A stretch of DNA of 64,000 bases from Agrostemma githago (taxonomy: Eukaryota; Streptophyta; Magnoliopsida; Caryophyllales; Caryophyllaceae). Position 1 is the first letter of the stretch, and the number at the start of each line of letters is the position of its first letter. The stretch lies in assembly GCA_958450325.1 (NCBI GenBank), contig OY288248.1, forward strand, positions 806,001 through 870,000, given 5' to 3'. The notes below the pieces were generated by a model. The model was not told the origin of the DNA. It did not search any database and saw only the letters and a program-made list of their open reading frames with translations. Shown here one piece after another: positions 11,820 to 22,291 of this stretch. The position numbers and the translations under genes are program-made.

Positions 11820-13090
11820 ATCTAGCTAACGGGCTTAAATTACGCTGCTTTCAATCCAGAAAACTAAATATGCAAGGGGAAATTGGTCAAATGTCGTAAA
11901 CTTAAACATCGAAATCATTTCTATTAATTCATAATTGAAAAAAAGGTTTGTTTTTTTTTTTTGTCAAAACACCCAAAACCGCCTTGACTTTCCATTTCTT
12001 TGTCTTGAAGCACCAAAACACAGATTCCATCAAAAAAAACTCTGATACACGTTAGATTATGAGTACCTTATTTACCTGACAAAAAACCCTTGAAAAAAAT
12101 TACCTGAATCTAGCCCACAACTTAAATTATGCAGCTTTTAATACACAAAACTAACTTTTTCAATTCAGCTCAATACTACTCCCTCCGTTCCAATGAATTG
12201 TTTGCCTTTGTATTTGGCACCAAGGGTAAGGCATCCAATGAGGAAGTGACATGTGGAGCAAAATTCATGAGAAGGGTAAAATTACATATAAAAAAACATT
12301 CCTAAAATAGAAAGGCAAACAATTCACTGAGACGCCCCAATGTGGAATAGGCAGACAATTCATTGGGACGGAGGGAGTACAATTCAAGCAAATACGCAAG
12401 GGGAAATTGGTCAAATGTCGTAACACTAAAGACTAAACATCGAATCATCTCCATTAATTCATAGTAATTGAAAAAGTAATTGCCTGAATCTAGCACACGT
12501 GCTTAAATTATGTTGCTTGTAATCCACAACCCTAACTTTTTCAATTCAACCAGTATAATTCAAGCAAATACGCAAGAGGAAATTGGTCAAATGTCGTAAC
12601 CTTAAACATCAAAATAATCTCCATTAATTCATACGAGTAATTGGGGAAAAAACCTGAATCTAGCACACGGGCATAAATTATGCAGTTTTTAATCCAGTAA
12701 ACCTACTTTTTCAATTCAGCTCGATACTATAATTCAAGCAACTACACAAGGGGAAATTGGTCAAATATTGTTACTTCAAACACTGGAATCGTCTCCACTA
12801 ATTCATAATCGAAAAAACCCCCCATGAATCTAGCACACGGGCTTCAATTATGCAGTTTTTAATCCAGTAAACCTAACTTTTTCAATTCAGCTCGATACAA
12901 TAATTCAAGCAAATACACAAAGGGAAATCGGTAGAATGTCGCAACTAAAACACTGAAATCGTCTCCACTAATTCATAATCGAAAAATCCTCCATGAATCC
13001 AACACAAAAGCTTAAATTATGCAGGTTTCAATCCAATAAACCCAACTTCCAACCAAATCCCGATAATTCAAGCAAATACAACGAGAATAA
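11820..13090 (-). repeat. ~165-bp tandem repeats within the cyclin leader intron
   Basis: About six units with the landmarks GAATCTAGCACACGGGC, TTAAATTATGCAG, TTTTTCAATTCAGCTCGATA, AATTCAAGCAAATAC and GGGGAAATTGGTCAAATGTC. Units lie near 11,820-11,940, 12,110-12,470 (interrupted by the MITE), 12,485-12,650, 12,655-12,825, 12,830-12,995 and 13,000-13,090. Strand refers to the host gene. Confidence 0.85.
12179..12377. mobile_element. Stowaway-like MITE, 199 bp
   Basis: Inverted ends CTCCCTCCGTTCCAATGAAT and ATTCATTGGGACGGAGGGAG flank a 199-bp body, with TA on both sides. The CTCCCTCCGT terminus and TA target site are hallmarks of Stowaway (Tc1/mariner-type) MITEs. It sits inside one unit of the ~165-bp intron repeat, and neighbouring units show the uninterrupted site (GATACTATAATTCAAGC). 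Confidence 0.9.
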
Positions 13091-13155
13091 ACGCATTAAA
13101 ATCTCCTAAACTTAGCTAATCCACATAAATTCGTAATCACCAAAAAAAAGATACC

Positions 13156-13380
13156 TGAATCGAAATCCGTTCCGAATAGACTGAACAATACAGTTGAATA
13201 TATGAAGATTCTGGTGATCGACAGCTTTGATTCTTGAAAAAAATTGATTTGTTGTTGTATAATTTGGGATTTTCTGGGGTTTCTAATTAAATCTAGGGTT
13301 TTGCGATTTTCGCCTCCGATTTTTTTTTTTTTGGGGGAGAAAGGGGAAGAGAGATAGAAGAACGAAGGCGTTCGAACTTC
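13156..13380 (-). promoter_or_regulatory. Probable 5'UTR exon and promoter-proximal region of cyclin-T
   Basis: Minus-strand sequence just upstream of the donor at about 13,155 is A/T- and pyrimidine-rich with several TTCTT and GATTT runs and no long frame, as expected of a leader. The transcription start cannot be fixed. A poly-T run (plus strand 13,320-13,332) and GGAGAAAGGGG lie at its outer end. Confidence 0.45.
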
Positions 13381-13439
13381 GAACACCCAACCCAAGTGAC
13401 TTAGGTTGGCCGGCTCATGTGTTAAACACAAACTCGAGT

Positions 13440-14740
13440 CGGGTTTGAGTCGGGTCTGGGTCTGGGTCAGGTCAAGTCGGTCAAAGCTCAATCCTCGTGT
13501 TTAAGTAAAAAAAAAAAAACGTTTTTACCACGTGTTCATATTCTGTCGTAGGTATTTAGTTCAGAAAAAAGTATTCGTATCTGATTCTTTTGACCTAAAC
13601 TTAGACCCGGCAAACAGGCCAAACGGGTTGGATCGAGTCTGTCAGTTTCGGTCAGATCACTTTCGAATCAGACAAATCGGGTCTTTTTTTACTACATTTT
13701 GTTGTCGCAAAGTTTTTGAACACTGCCCTTTTTCGAATATTTAGTAAAGAACAAATTATTCCATTCTTGTCCCCTAAACCGAGACCTGGCAAACGAGTCA
13801 GTCGGGTCCGGGTCGGGGTCGAGTAGGACAGCTTCGGATCAGGTTACTTTCAGGTTGACTTCGGCTTGGGAGTAATAGGGCTGTGCATCGGGTCCGACCC
13901 GGACCAGACCCGGAACCGGAATTTAAAAAAAAAAAAACTGGACCGGACCCGGACCGAAATCTCAAAATTTCGGACCGGGACCGGACCGGACCGGTTGGAC
14001 CGGTTGACCCGGAATTTTCAATTTTTTTTGAAATTCCGGGCCGGTTAGACCAAAATTTTTAAGAAATAAGCATAATTCTGGTCCAAACCGGTCAGGACCG
14101 GAACCCGGAATCACCCAAAATGATGGACCGGAACCCGGACCAGAATTTTTTATTCCGGGTTCGGTCCGGTAGATTTCGGTCCGGTCCGGCCCGGATTTTG
14201 CACACCCCTACGGAGTATCAACTTATTAACTCTTATTTAACCCGTGGATCGAGACAAAGTGATTCCCAACCCATGCCGGATCAACTGATTCGGTCGACTC
14301 GATTTACCGGTCTAGAATACATTGATTGGGCCTATAGGGTGCCCTAAACCTAAACCTCACCGGACAAACAGGTCAATCTGGTCAGGTTTGGATCGAACGG
14401 GTTCGGGTTAGAAGAATCGGGTTGACTTCGGCTTGGGAGTATCAACTTATTAACTCTTATTTAACCCGTGGATCGGGACAAAGTGATTCCCGACCCGTGC
14501 CGGATCAACTGATTAGGTCGACTCGATTTACCGGTCTAGAATACAGTGATTCGGTCCATAGGAGGCCCTAAACCTAAACCTCACCGGACAAACAGGTCAA
14601 TCTGGTCAGGTTTGGATCAAACGGGTTCGGGTTAGAAGAATCAGGTTGACTTCGACCCGGGGCCCATACCGGATCAGTTGGTTCGGTCGATTTGATTTAC
14701 CGGTCCAGAATATAGGCCCTAACAACTAGGCAATTGGGTT
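13440..14740. repeat. GGGTCGGGT-rich block with ~225-bp tandem duplication
   Basis: The block is dominated by variants of GGGTCGGGTC/ACCCGACCCG. From 14,211 a unit of about 225 bp repeats: GGAGTATCAACTTATTAAC, ACCCGTGGATCG, TGCCGGATCAACTGATT, ACCGGTCTAGAATACA and AACAGGTCAATCTGGTCAG. Units lie near 14,213-14,437 and 14,438-14,650, with a partial third to about 14,720. No gene. Confidence 0.75.
13876..14210. mobile_element. Non-autonomous hAT-like element, GGACCGG-rich
   Basis: The ends TAGGGCTGTGCA and TGCACACCCCTA are inverted repeats of the hAT-type (T/C)A(A/G)NG form. The flanks GGGAGTAA and CGGAGTAT are near-identical 8-mers. A sister tandem unit at about 14,428 reads CTTGGGAGTATCAACTT with no insert, which is the empty site. 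No transposase frame is present, so it must be mobilised in trans. Confidence 0.8.
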
Positions 14741-16084
14741 TGAAAATTGGGTTGGGCCTTACTTATATATATGGTTAAATGGACTAATATAATTTATTTA
14801 TTTATTTATTTATTTGACTTTTTGAGATTTACGAGACGATATTTTAACTGTATTTTTCTATATATTTATATTGTAAATAACACGGAGTATTAGTAAATGT
14901 GAAACCTTATTTTATGTAATAAATTTAAATATGTTTGTGTTATATTTAAATTATTTTTAATTTATTCTATAATTATTATCATGGTCAACATTTTACAAGT
15001 TTAACTTCAATCAGATCCGAGAAAAGTATTTACGGAGTATTTCCTAAGTCGACAAATGACCAAGCAAACCGTAGTTCACTCGAGAGACCGCCTCACACTA
15101 GATTAAACTGTACGAGATAATTAACTGATGTAAAACTCTCATATTAAATTTCACGTTAACATTTACATGAAACCGTCTCATATGAGAATCGATGATAATA
15201 AGTCAATAGTGCTTGTGCTTTAAAGGCCACTTTTAGTTACCCTTTTGTTAAACGTACCTTCACAAAAACTCTCAAAAAGTGGTGAAAAAATAACTTTTAA
15301 TTTGCTTCTTCATTGTAGGGTAAATTCATAATGATTATACATTTTGTCAAAATGACAACATTATTATTTGGAAAAAAAAAGCATGTTTATATTTTATTTA
15401 TTTTAATGTAAATTTAAGTTATTATAAATAATATACTCATAATTTAATTTAATTTAATTTAATTTAGATTAATCATAATTTAAATTCATAGGATTCTTTG
15501 TCATTAGATTTTGAAGGGGACCCCTTTGATTAGTAGGAGAGGGTCCTTATACTCATGGGGTCATGGCCATGCTCTTTATATATATCCACCTTAATTAATA
15601 TTCTCTCGAATCTTTTTAAATCGTTATTATTATTTTTTGAAACACTCATTTTACTTTTCAATAATTTTCAAAATATATAACTAAATATATTGAAATATAT
15701 ATACACACACACACATTAAATCTCTGTTTGTGCAAATTTTAAGGAGTAATTTTTATAATTTTTCATTTAACAAAAATTGAATTCAAAGGCTTATATCCTA
15801 AAATGAAGTCGACAATTATTTACGAACATAGGCAGCACACAAATAACTGTAATAAAATTATAACGAGTGGAATAGTATTTGATCTGTTCAATACAGATAA
15901 AAATTCAACAATAGTAATGTGGTAATCTTAATAAGTGTATTTTAATGTTTGTTGGAAAAACAGTACAGTAATTTATATTATATTAAACGTACTTTATTTT
16001 AATAATTTATTTATTTATATTTTTATATAAAGGAAAAACGTATAATAATTACATGGAATGTAAACTAATTAATCTGAAATTAAG

Positions 16085-16133
<49 letters not shown>

Positions 16134-17019
16134 GAAAAACAGTACATTATATTTATATCAAACGTATTTTATTTTAATAATTTTTTTATTTATTTTTTTA
16201 TATAAAAAAATCGTATAATTGCATGAGATGAAAACTAATTAATGTGTATTTATTGTTTTTATGTATAAATCATTTTAATTTAATTAAAATTAGGGTTTTA
16301 TATATGGTACACCTTTTGACTTTTATCTAAGCTATGAAAACAAAAAAGCCAAGCTATGAACAAAATAAATGATGTATAATTTGACTAACTTGTACATTTG
16401 ATTGCATTACATAACCGAAAGATGAGTAGCTTTTTTTTGTTGTTCTTCTTTTGCCAAGCTAAGCCATTTAGGAACATAAAGAATTTAACAGAGTAAATCT
16501 TTTGAAAAACCGTCTTTCAGTGTATACGTTCAGCGATATAACACTAAAAGAAAATAAATTTAAGCATTATAACTCTATTATGTGAGACATTGAGAGATCT
16601 TTATTAACAAACGTTGTTGAAATACGATTTGTTATAAGTTTTTTGTGCTAATGATATACATATACAACAATAGGAATTGAATTTAAATGTATGATCTATA
16701 TTATCTTAAATGTTAGATTAAATAAACCTCGAAATTAATTTCTTATAATTATGAAACTAAAATCAATAAAACTATTTATGATAAATAATAAATAAATAAA
16801 TAAAATAGAAAAACATAACCATTTGTTATTTTAATTTTTTTTGTTTATTTATACACTCCTTACAAAACCACGCAATTGCATGCAAGAGATCTATACTGGT
16901 GGTTAGATTAAAATCTCCTCGATTCATTGGTTCATACATTTTAATTGCAATTTAATACGGAGTATAAAAGTTAAGATAATTAAGAACCTTGATAACCATA
17001 TCATATCATATATTCATAT

Positions 17020-17475
17020 GCATGATAATAATTAATCTAGAGGAATGTTAAATACAGTCCATAAATTATATTTAAGCAATTAAAATCTTCCAAATTTTGT
17101 ATAAATTTAGAAATAAAAGACCAAATTATATCGATATTAACGGAATTAATATTAATACATATATTAAGATTATATTTCATCTTTTAATATTTTAAATACA
17201 ACTCTTAGAACTGTAATTATCGTTTCTAATTTTAACCACACTAATACAATCTTCATATGCATAATAATTAATATAGAATAATGTTAAAATCAATCCATAA
17301 AATCCTATATAATTAAGCAATTAAAACCTTACAAAATTTAAGACCAATTATACCGATATTAATACAATTAATACGTATATTAAAATTATATTTCATCTTT
17401 TAATTTGTTAAATACAGCCCTAAAAACTGTAATTATCGTTTCCAATTTTAACCACACAAATACAATCTAATTGGA
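17020..17475. repeat. Two tandem copies of a ~230-bp AT-rich segment
   Basis: Both copies run CATATGCATAATAATTAAT or a close variant, GGAATGTTAAATACAGTCC, AAGCAATTAAAA, TATATTTCATCTTTTAAT, CTGTAATTATCGTTTC, and TTTTAACCACAC. Copy boundaries are about 17,020-17,250 and 17,251-17,475. The word AAATACAGYCC recurs at about 59,720 and 62,925-63,060, so it may derive from a dispersed MITE. Confidence 0.7.
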
Positions 17476-19525
17476 TGAAAATGGATGACCCATTTTAATT
17501 TTGTAGCCCAACTATGTTGACTATTTTTGAAAGAGAAAAGAGATCCGATTTAAAGAGAATATAATTAGTGTGTGTATGTTTTGTAGAACAACTACTTATT
17601 GCAATATAGTGACTAATAAGTCATGTCTTTAGAGTACAATGCATGTAAAAAGTTATGCTCCAAATCTATTTCACTTGATTTTTGTTCCCTTTTGAGTTTT
17701 TAATTAAGATAGAGATTATCCATATAATCATATAGTTTTCGATTAAATTTAAAAAATGTACGAAGAAAAAATGGTACTCCATTATAAAAGAAAAAAAGAA
17801 AACACTTTTATCTGATATAGAAGTATGTAACTGTGCTACTCATGAACTCGCTCACGCTATGTCACTTTCGGTTGGAAAACGTGTTTGGGAGAACTATGGT
17901 CCGACGAACGTGCAAACTGTTATCTTTGATAATATTAATGCGATAATCTGATCCCGTTTTTGGGATTTTCTTTTAAAAAAATAAAATAATAATAATAATA
18001 ATAGTAATAGTAATAATGTGTAGTGATCTTAGTTTTAAAGTAGTTAATTAAATAATTTCGATTTTAACAAACTTGCTTGTATTAAGAAGATAAAATAAAT
18101 CTTTTTTTATCTGATATACGAGTAACGATCTTTGTTTTTAAAAGAGTTAATTTAATGTGTTCGATCGATCTTTACAAACTTTTCATATGATGAAACGATC
18201 TCACAACAAACTAATGTAGCTTAATGTGTGCCATCTATAATACACTTTAATTAAAGTGATCAAATAAATCTTCTTGATTAACAAAAGCAATATAATTAAT
18301 TATTACTCTAATATGATTATTTATAATGATTAAATTTACCATTATAAAATTTATAATGCCACATTTTCACCATGTTTTTTTTTATCTTCCACAAAGTTAG
18401 AAGTGTTGGTATTTGCTTAGCCAAATATATGAATAAAGAAAAGTAAAAAGTTGAGAGTTTTGGAAAAGTAAATGATTAGTTATGATATGAAAGGCAATAA
18501 TAATAAGTAAATAGTAGTATTCAAGCAAATCATTATGCATGGAAGATAATGTTGAGTTGGTGTGGTGCAACTAAAGAAATTTGCAATTACTATGTTTAAT
18601 TTATATACTTCCAATTCAAAAATCTACTCATATATCATAATTTTAATGATTAAAAAGTTTAAAAAGTATTTCTATATATTGGTAATTTGGAATATAATGA
18701 AATAATATTTGGTTCAATTTAATATGTTTGTTTATTTTATTTATTTGTTTATTTTTAGAAGTAAATTTATCTCGTTACTATATATGTCAAAAGCCCATGC
18801 TTTCGTTGCGCAGATTAATTAACTTAATTATACTGCTATAAATGTTTAATAATATTTTATGTTTATATTTATTGTAAATTGCAGAAACACATTTATATAA
18901 TGATACTAAAAAAATTGTCAATCTATCGATATTTCATGGATTAATATTAATAAATAAGTGCCCCATCTTTACCTATATATTTTTTACCAAATAAATATCT
19001 ATATTTAATACTCCGTAAATTTTTACAATATTATCATTCTATGTTCCGATTTTATTGATCTGATACTATCTGATGATACTAATATAATATCATTGATTTG
19101 TATGTATGTATATATACATACTCCCTACAAAGTTTTTCTAGCTAATACAAATTTGTTTTTAGAGATAAATTGATTGACAATTTGTTTTCTTCTAGATGGG
19201 TCAAAGTTGGTTGACTTAATAGGGAAAACACACAAGATTACAATCAAGATGTAGTGAAGATATCACATCAAAACCCTAAGTAGGGGAGGATAAATAGATA
19301 ATGAGTAATGACAAAGACAAATACTATTAAGGGTATGTAATCACATATATTAGTGGGTGGATGTCACACCTTTAAGCAATAAAATCATTAGTGGAAAATC
19401 AACCCAAAGATTAAAATCATTGTGGAGAAAAGCCTTAGGAGAAGAGAAGGGGTAGGAAGGGGTTGATGAAAGTTGATTTTGATGGAATGAAAGAGTGGCT
19501 TTTAAAGTGATTTTAAGATATATCG

Positions 19526-19645
19526 AAAATGTCTTAATCTAGTTGTTAAGACTAGGTGTTCTGGGACAGTAGGTTTCAGGTTCGAATCTTCCCTTCCCTA
19601 TATTGTAATGCGATTAAGTGCACTCTTCGATGAACAAAAAAAAGT
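19526..19645 (+). mobile_element. tRNA-derived SINE copy (best preserved)
   Basis: In order it shows AATGTCTTAATCTAGTTGTT, AAGACTAGGT, GGTTTCAGGTTCGAATCTTC, CCTATATTGTAATGCGATT, then AAGTGCACTC and an A-run. The spacing of the A-box-like and B-box-like (GGTTCGAATC) segments fits an internal RNA polymerase III promoter. Confidence 0.7.
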
Positions 19646-19744
19646 GATTTTAAAATATGTCATTACTTAGATCAATCGGTAAAGTAGATCTGTTGATATG
19701 GTAAACATATTAAACAAGTAAGTTTGGACTAGGTTGATTAAACT

Positions 19745-20440
19745 GCGTTATTATTCGGGATTGTTCAGACACATTTGAGTTTGAAGCGATCTTGTTCACT
19801 TTGTGTTTGAGTCATTTTCGAGTCAATTGTCATTGAATTTTGCAAGGATATCAAACTCGTATGCGGCAATAAACTAAACATTCTAGCTAGGTTGGGTTAG
19901 GTCAGATCATGTTAATTTGGATTACAGTCTTACAAGTCATGCTCACTTGCTCAGATGTTAAGTCATGCATGACTCGAGATTATTCACATCATGTACAGTA
20001 ACTTTTATCAGGTTTACCTGCATGTAAGAAGTTGTTTAGATTTAACCAAAGATCTCGAGTTAATAACTTTGCCGCCATGATGATAACTAGTAGTATTATT
20101 CGAGATTGTTAAAACATATTTGAGGTGGAGTTTGTCTGGATCATTTCATGTTTGAGTCATTTTCGAGTCAATTGTCATTGAATCTTGTTAGAATATCAGC
20201 TCGTATGCAGCAATAAACCAAGCATTCGAGATTTTGAGTTAGGTTGGGTTAGGTCAAGTCATGTCAATTCGGATTACAGCCTTACAGGTCATGCTCACTT
20301 GCTTAGATGTTAGGTCATGCATGACTCGAGAATTGAGATTATTCACATCATGTAATTTTTATCAGGTCTACCTACATGTAAGGAGTTATTCAGATTTAAT
20401 CAGAGATTTCGAGTTAGACCACTGAAAATACAGACGTGTA
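19745..20440. repeat. Two tandem copies of a ~345-bp segment
   Basis: The copies share ATTATTCGGGATTGTT or a close variant, GAGTCATTTTCGAGTCAATT, GTCATTGAATCTTG, GTTGGGTTAGGTCA, CATGCTCACTTGCT, GTCATGCATGACTCGAGA and TTATCAGGTYTACCT. Unit boundary near 20,092. Non-coding. Confidence 0.75.
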
Positions 20441-21489
20441 AATAATCATAACGAGGAATAACTTTATCGCCACAAGATCATCCACAACTCCAACCCGAAC
20501 ACCAAAAAATCATCTTTTATGTAAAAAGAAGAATGAATGAATGATGGGTAGATAAGAAGCAAATTCCTTACAATTACATCATATTGTTTCCCATTGAATA
20601 AATTGAATTACTACTTCCCTTATGACCTACTTACTCAATTATACAAATTATATTCTCCCTTTTTATAATTTTTTAACATAAAAAAATCCCAACATTTTTC
20701 TACTTAAATAAATCTAGAATTTCACCAAATTCAAAGTTCATTTTTCCAACTAATAACTCAAAGGGCACTTGTAAAAAAAAAATAAATTAAAATCATATTT
20801 TTAGCATGTTTGCTTTGTGATTTTGCAAAAAATTAATAAAAATAATTAAATAAATTAGTCATGTACCAATTAGGTGCAGATAAAAAATAAATTTACTGTG
20901 AAACCATGTCATACGTGAGTTCTTGTAAGGAGATATGGGGTGGGCAAGTTAGACTGAGGCACTCAACATTCATTCTTCCCTGAAAAAAGTAGGAAATTTT
21001 TTTTATTTTTTTTTAATAAAATTAATAAAAATAATAATAAAAACATAATAAAATCAAAAAGCTAAACTCAATTTGATTTTATTATATTTTTTCTTCACAA
21101 AAGTCGGCTAAAGATAAAAACTTTCCTACAATTTCCATTAAATTAAGATAAAATTGATAAAAAGTGTCACTTTCTTTTATTTTTTTTCTACAATTTTTAT
21201 GTTTTTTTTACCTCTTTTAAAAGGGTGATAGAAGATCATGGAATCTGTCAATGTTCAAGGATTTGAGCTTGTGAGTTGAGTAAATTTTTTTACTTTCATT
21301 CATTTACTGTACATTTGGGTAAAAAATTCTCTTGTTTGTTACTTCAATTTACCCTTTTTTTAGCTCAATTTTAGTTTTTATATTGAAATTATTGCTCCTT
21401 TAATCATATTTTACTTGTTTTCTATTATTTTTAGCAATAATGTCATCTGATATTAGTTAAACTAGACCAATTTCTAGGGTTTTTGTTGA

Positions 21490-21905
21490 AAATTTGCAAT
21501 TTTAAGAATACCCAATTAGAATTTTTAGGGTTTTTTGGGCTAAAGTTTCAATTTTTGTGGAAAATTTGCAATTTTAAGAATACCCAATTAGAATTTGAGT
21601 GTTTTTTGTGGTAAAAGTTTGGATTTTTGTTGAAAATTTGCAATTCTAATAATACCCAATTAAAATTTGTAGTTTTTTTGTGCTAAATTGGAATTTGTAG
21701 TGTTTTTATGGTAAAAGTTTGGATTTTTGTGGAAAATTTGGAATTTTAAGAATACCCAATTAGAATTTGAGTGTTTTTGTGGTAAAAGTTTGGATTTTTG
21801 TTGAAAATTTGGAATTTTAAGAATACCCAATTGGAATTTATAGTGTTTTTTTGTGGTAAAGTTTGAACTTTTGTGGAAAAAAATTGGATTTTTGGAGAAT
21901 ACCCA
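21490..21905 (+). repeat. ~80-bp tandem repeats upstream of the bHLH gene
   Basis: Five or six units of AAAATTTGCAATTTTAAG, AATACCCAATTAGAATTTG, TTTTTGTGGTAAAAGTTTGG and ATTTTTGTTG. They lie between a candidate leader donor (AGCTTGTGAGT near 21,270) and the upstream ORF, so they are probably in a 5'UTR intron of the bHLH gene. Confidence 0.75.
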
Positions 21906-22036
21906 ATATTGGAATTTGTATCTAAATGGTGTTTATGGATTGAATTGTGATTAGGGTTCTTGAATTCTTGGTTTAATTAGTTCTAATTGCAATTTGGAAG
22001 TTGGATTCTAGGGTGAAGTGAAGGGGTGTTTGTTGT

Positions 22037-22147
22037 ATGATTATGGGGAGAGATTGCTTGTTGTTGCCAACAGTTGGACCGCCGATAAAGCGGCGAGCAG
22101 GGTTAAGAAGGAAACAAGCTGGTAGAGGTTCATATAGAGGAAGTTAG
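22037..22147 (+). CDS. Conserved-peptide upstream ORF of the LHW-like bHLH gene (CPuORF6/7/8 type)
   Basis: A 36-codon ORF starts ATGATTATGGGG and ends TAG, 144 nt before the main start. The peptide opens MIMGRDCLLLPTVGPPIKRR and continues with a basic, Gly-rich end (LRRKQAGRGSYRGS). Arabidopsis LHW-family genes are known to carry conserved upstream peptides in the leader. From memory this sequence is of that type, and the well-formed mixed peptide in AT-rich leader DNA argues for selection. Such uORFs usually lower translation of the main ORF by stalling or dissociating ribosomes. A second in-frame ATG two codons in could also serve as start. Confidence is high that the ORF is real, moderate on the exact CPuORF number. 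Confidence 0.82.
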   Translation: MIMGRDCLLLPTVGPPIKRRAGLRRKQAGRGSYRGS

Positions 22148-22291
22148 ATTTTTCCGATTTAGGGTTTTCAATTAGAGATCGATTTTCTTTGTGTTTTTGT
22201 GGCAAATTTGATAGTCTTTCGAATCAACAAGAATCAACGAACGAAACCCCCCGAGTTGTGTTAGAAATTTGGTGGTTTTAGTGGCGAAAAA

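Larger units (their letters stand above)
11640..13155 (-). other. Probable leader (5'UTR) intron of the cyclin-T gene
   Basis: On the minus strand, ATTTCGATTCAG is followed by GTATCTTTTT near 13,155, a good splice donor. A pyrimidine-poor acceptor lies 10-40 bp before the start codon at 11,625. Transcript data would be needed to fix the acceptor. Minisatellite units and a MITE occupy nearly all of it. Confidence 0.55.
14741..21240. other. AT-rich intergenic region
   Basis: About 6.5 kb with no coding frame that looks like a protein. It contains homopolymer-rich DNA, a (TA)n microsatellite (about 16,093-16,129), an AATTT run (about 15,436-15,465), two tandem duplications and one SINE, each listed separately. 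The rest shows nothing recognisable. Confidence 0.7.
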
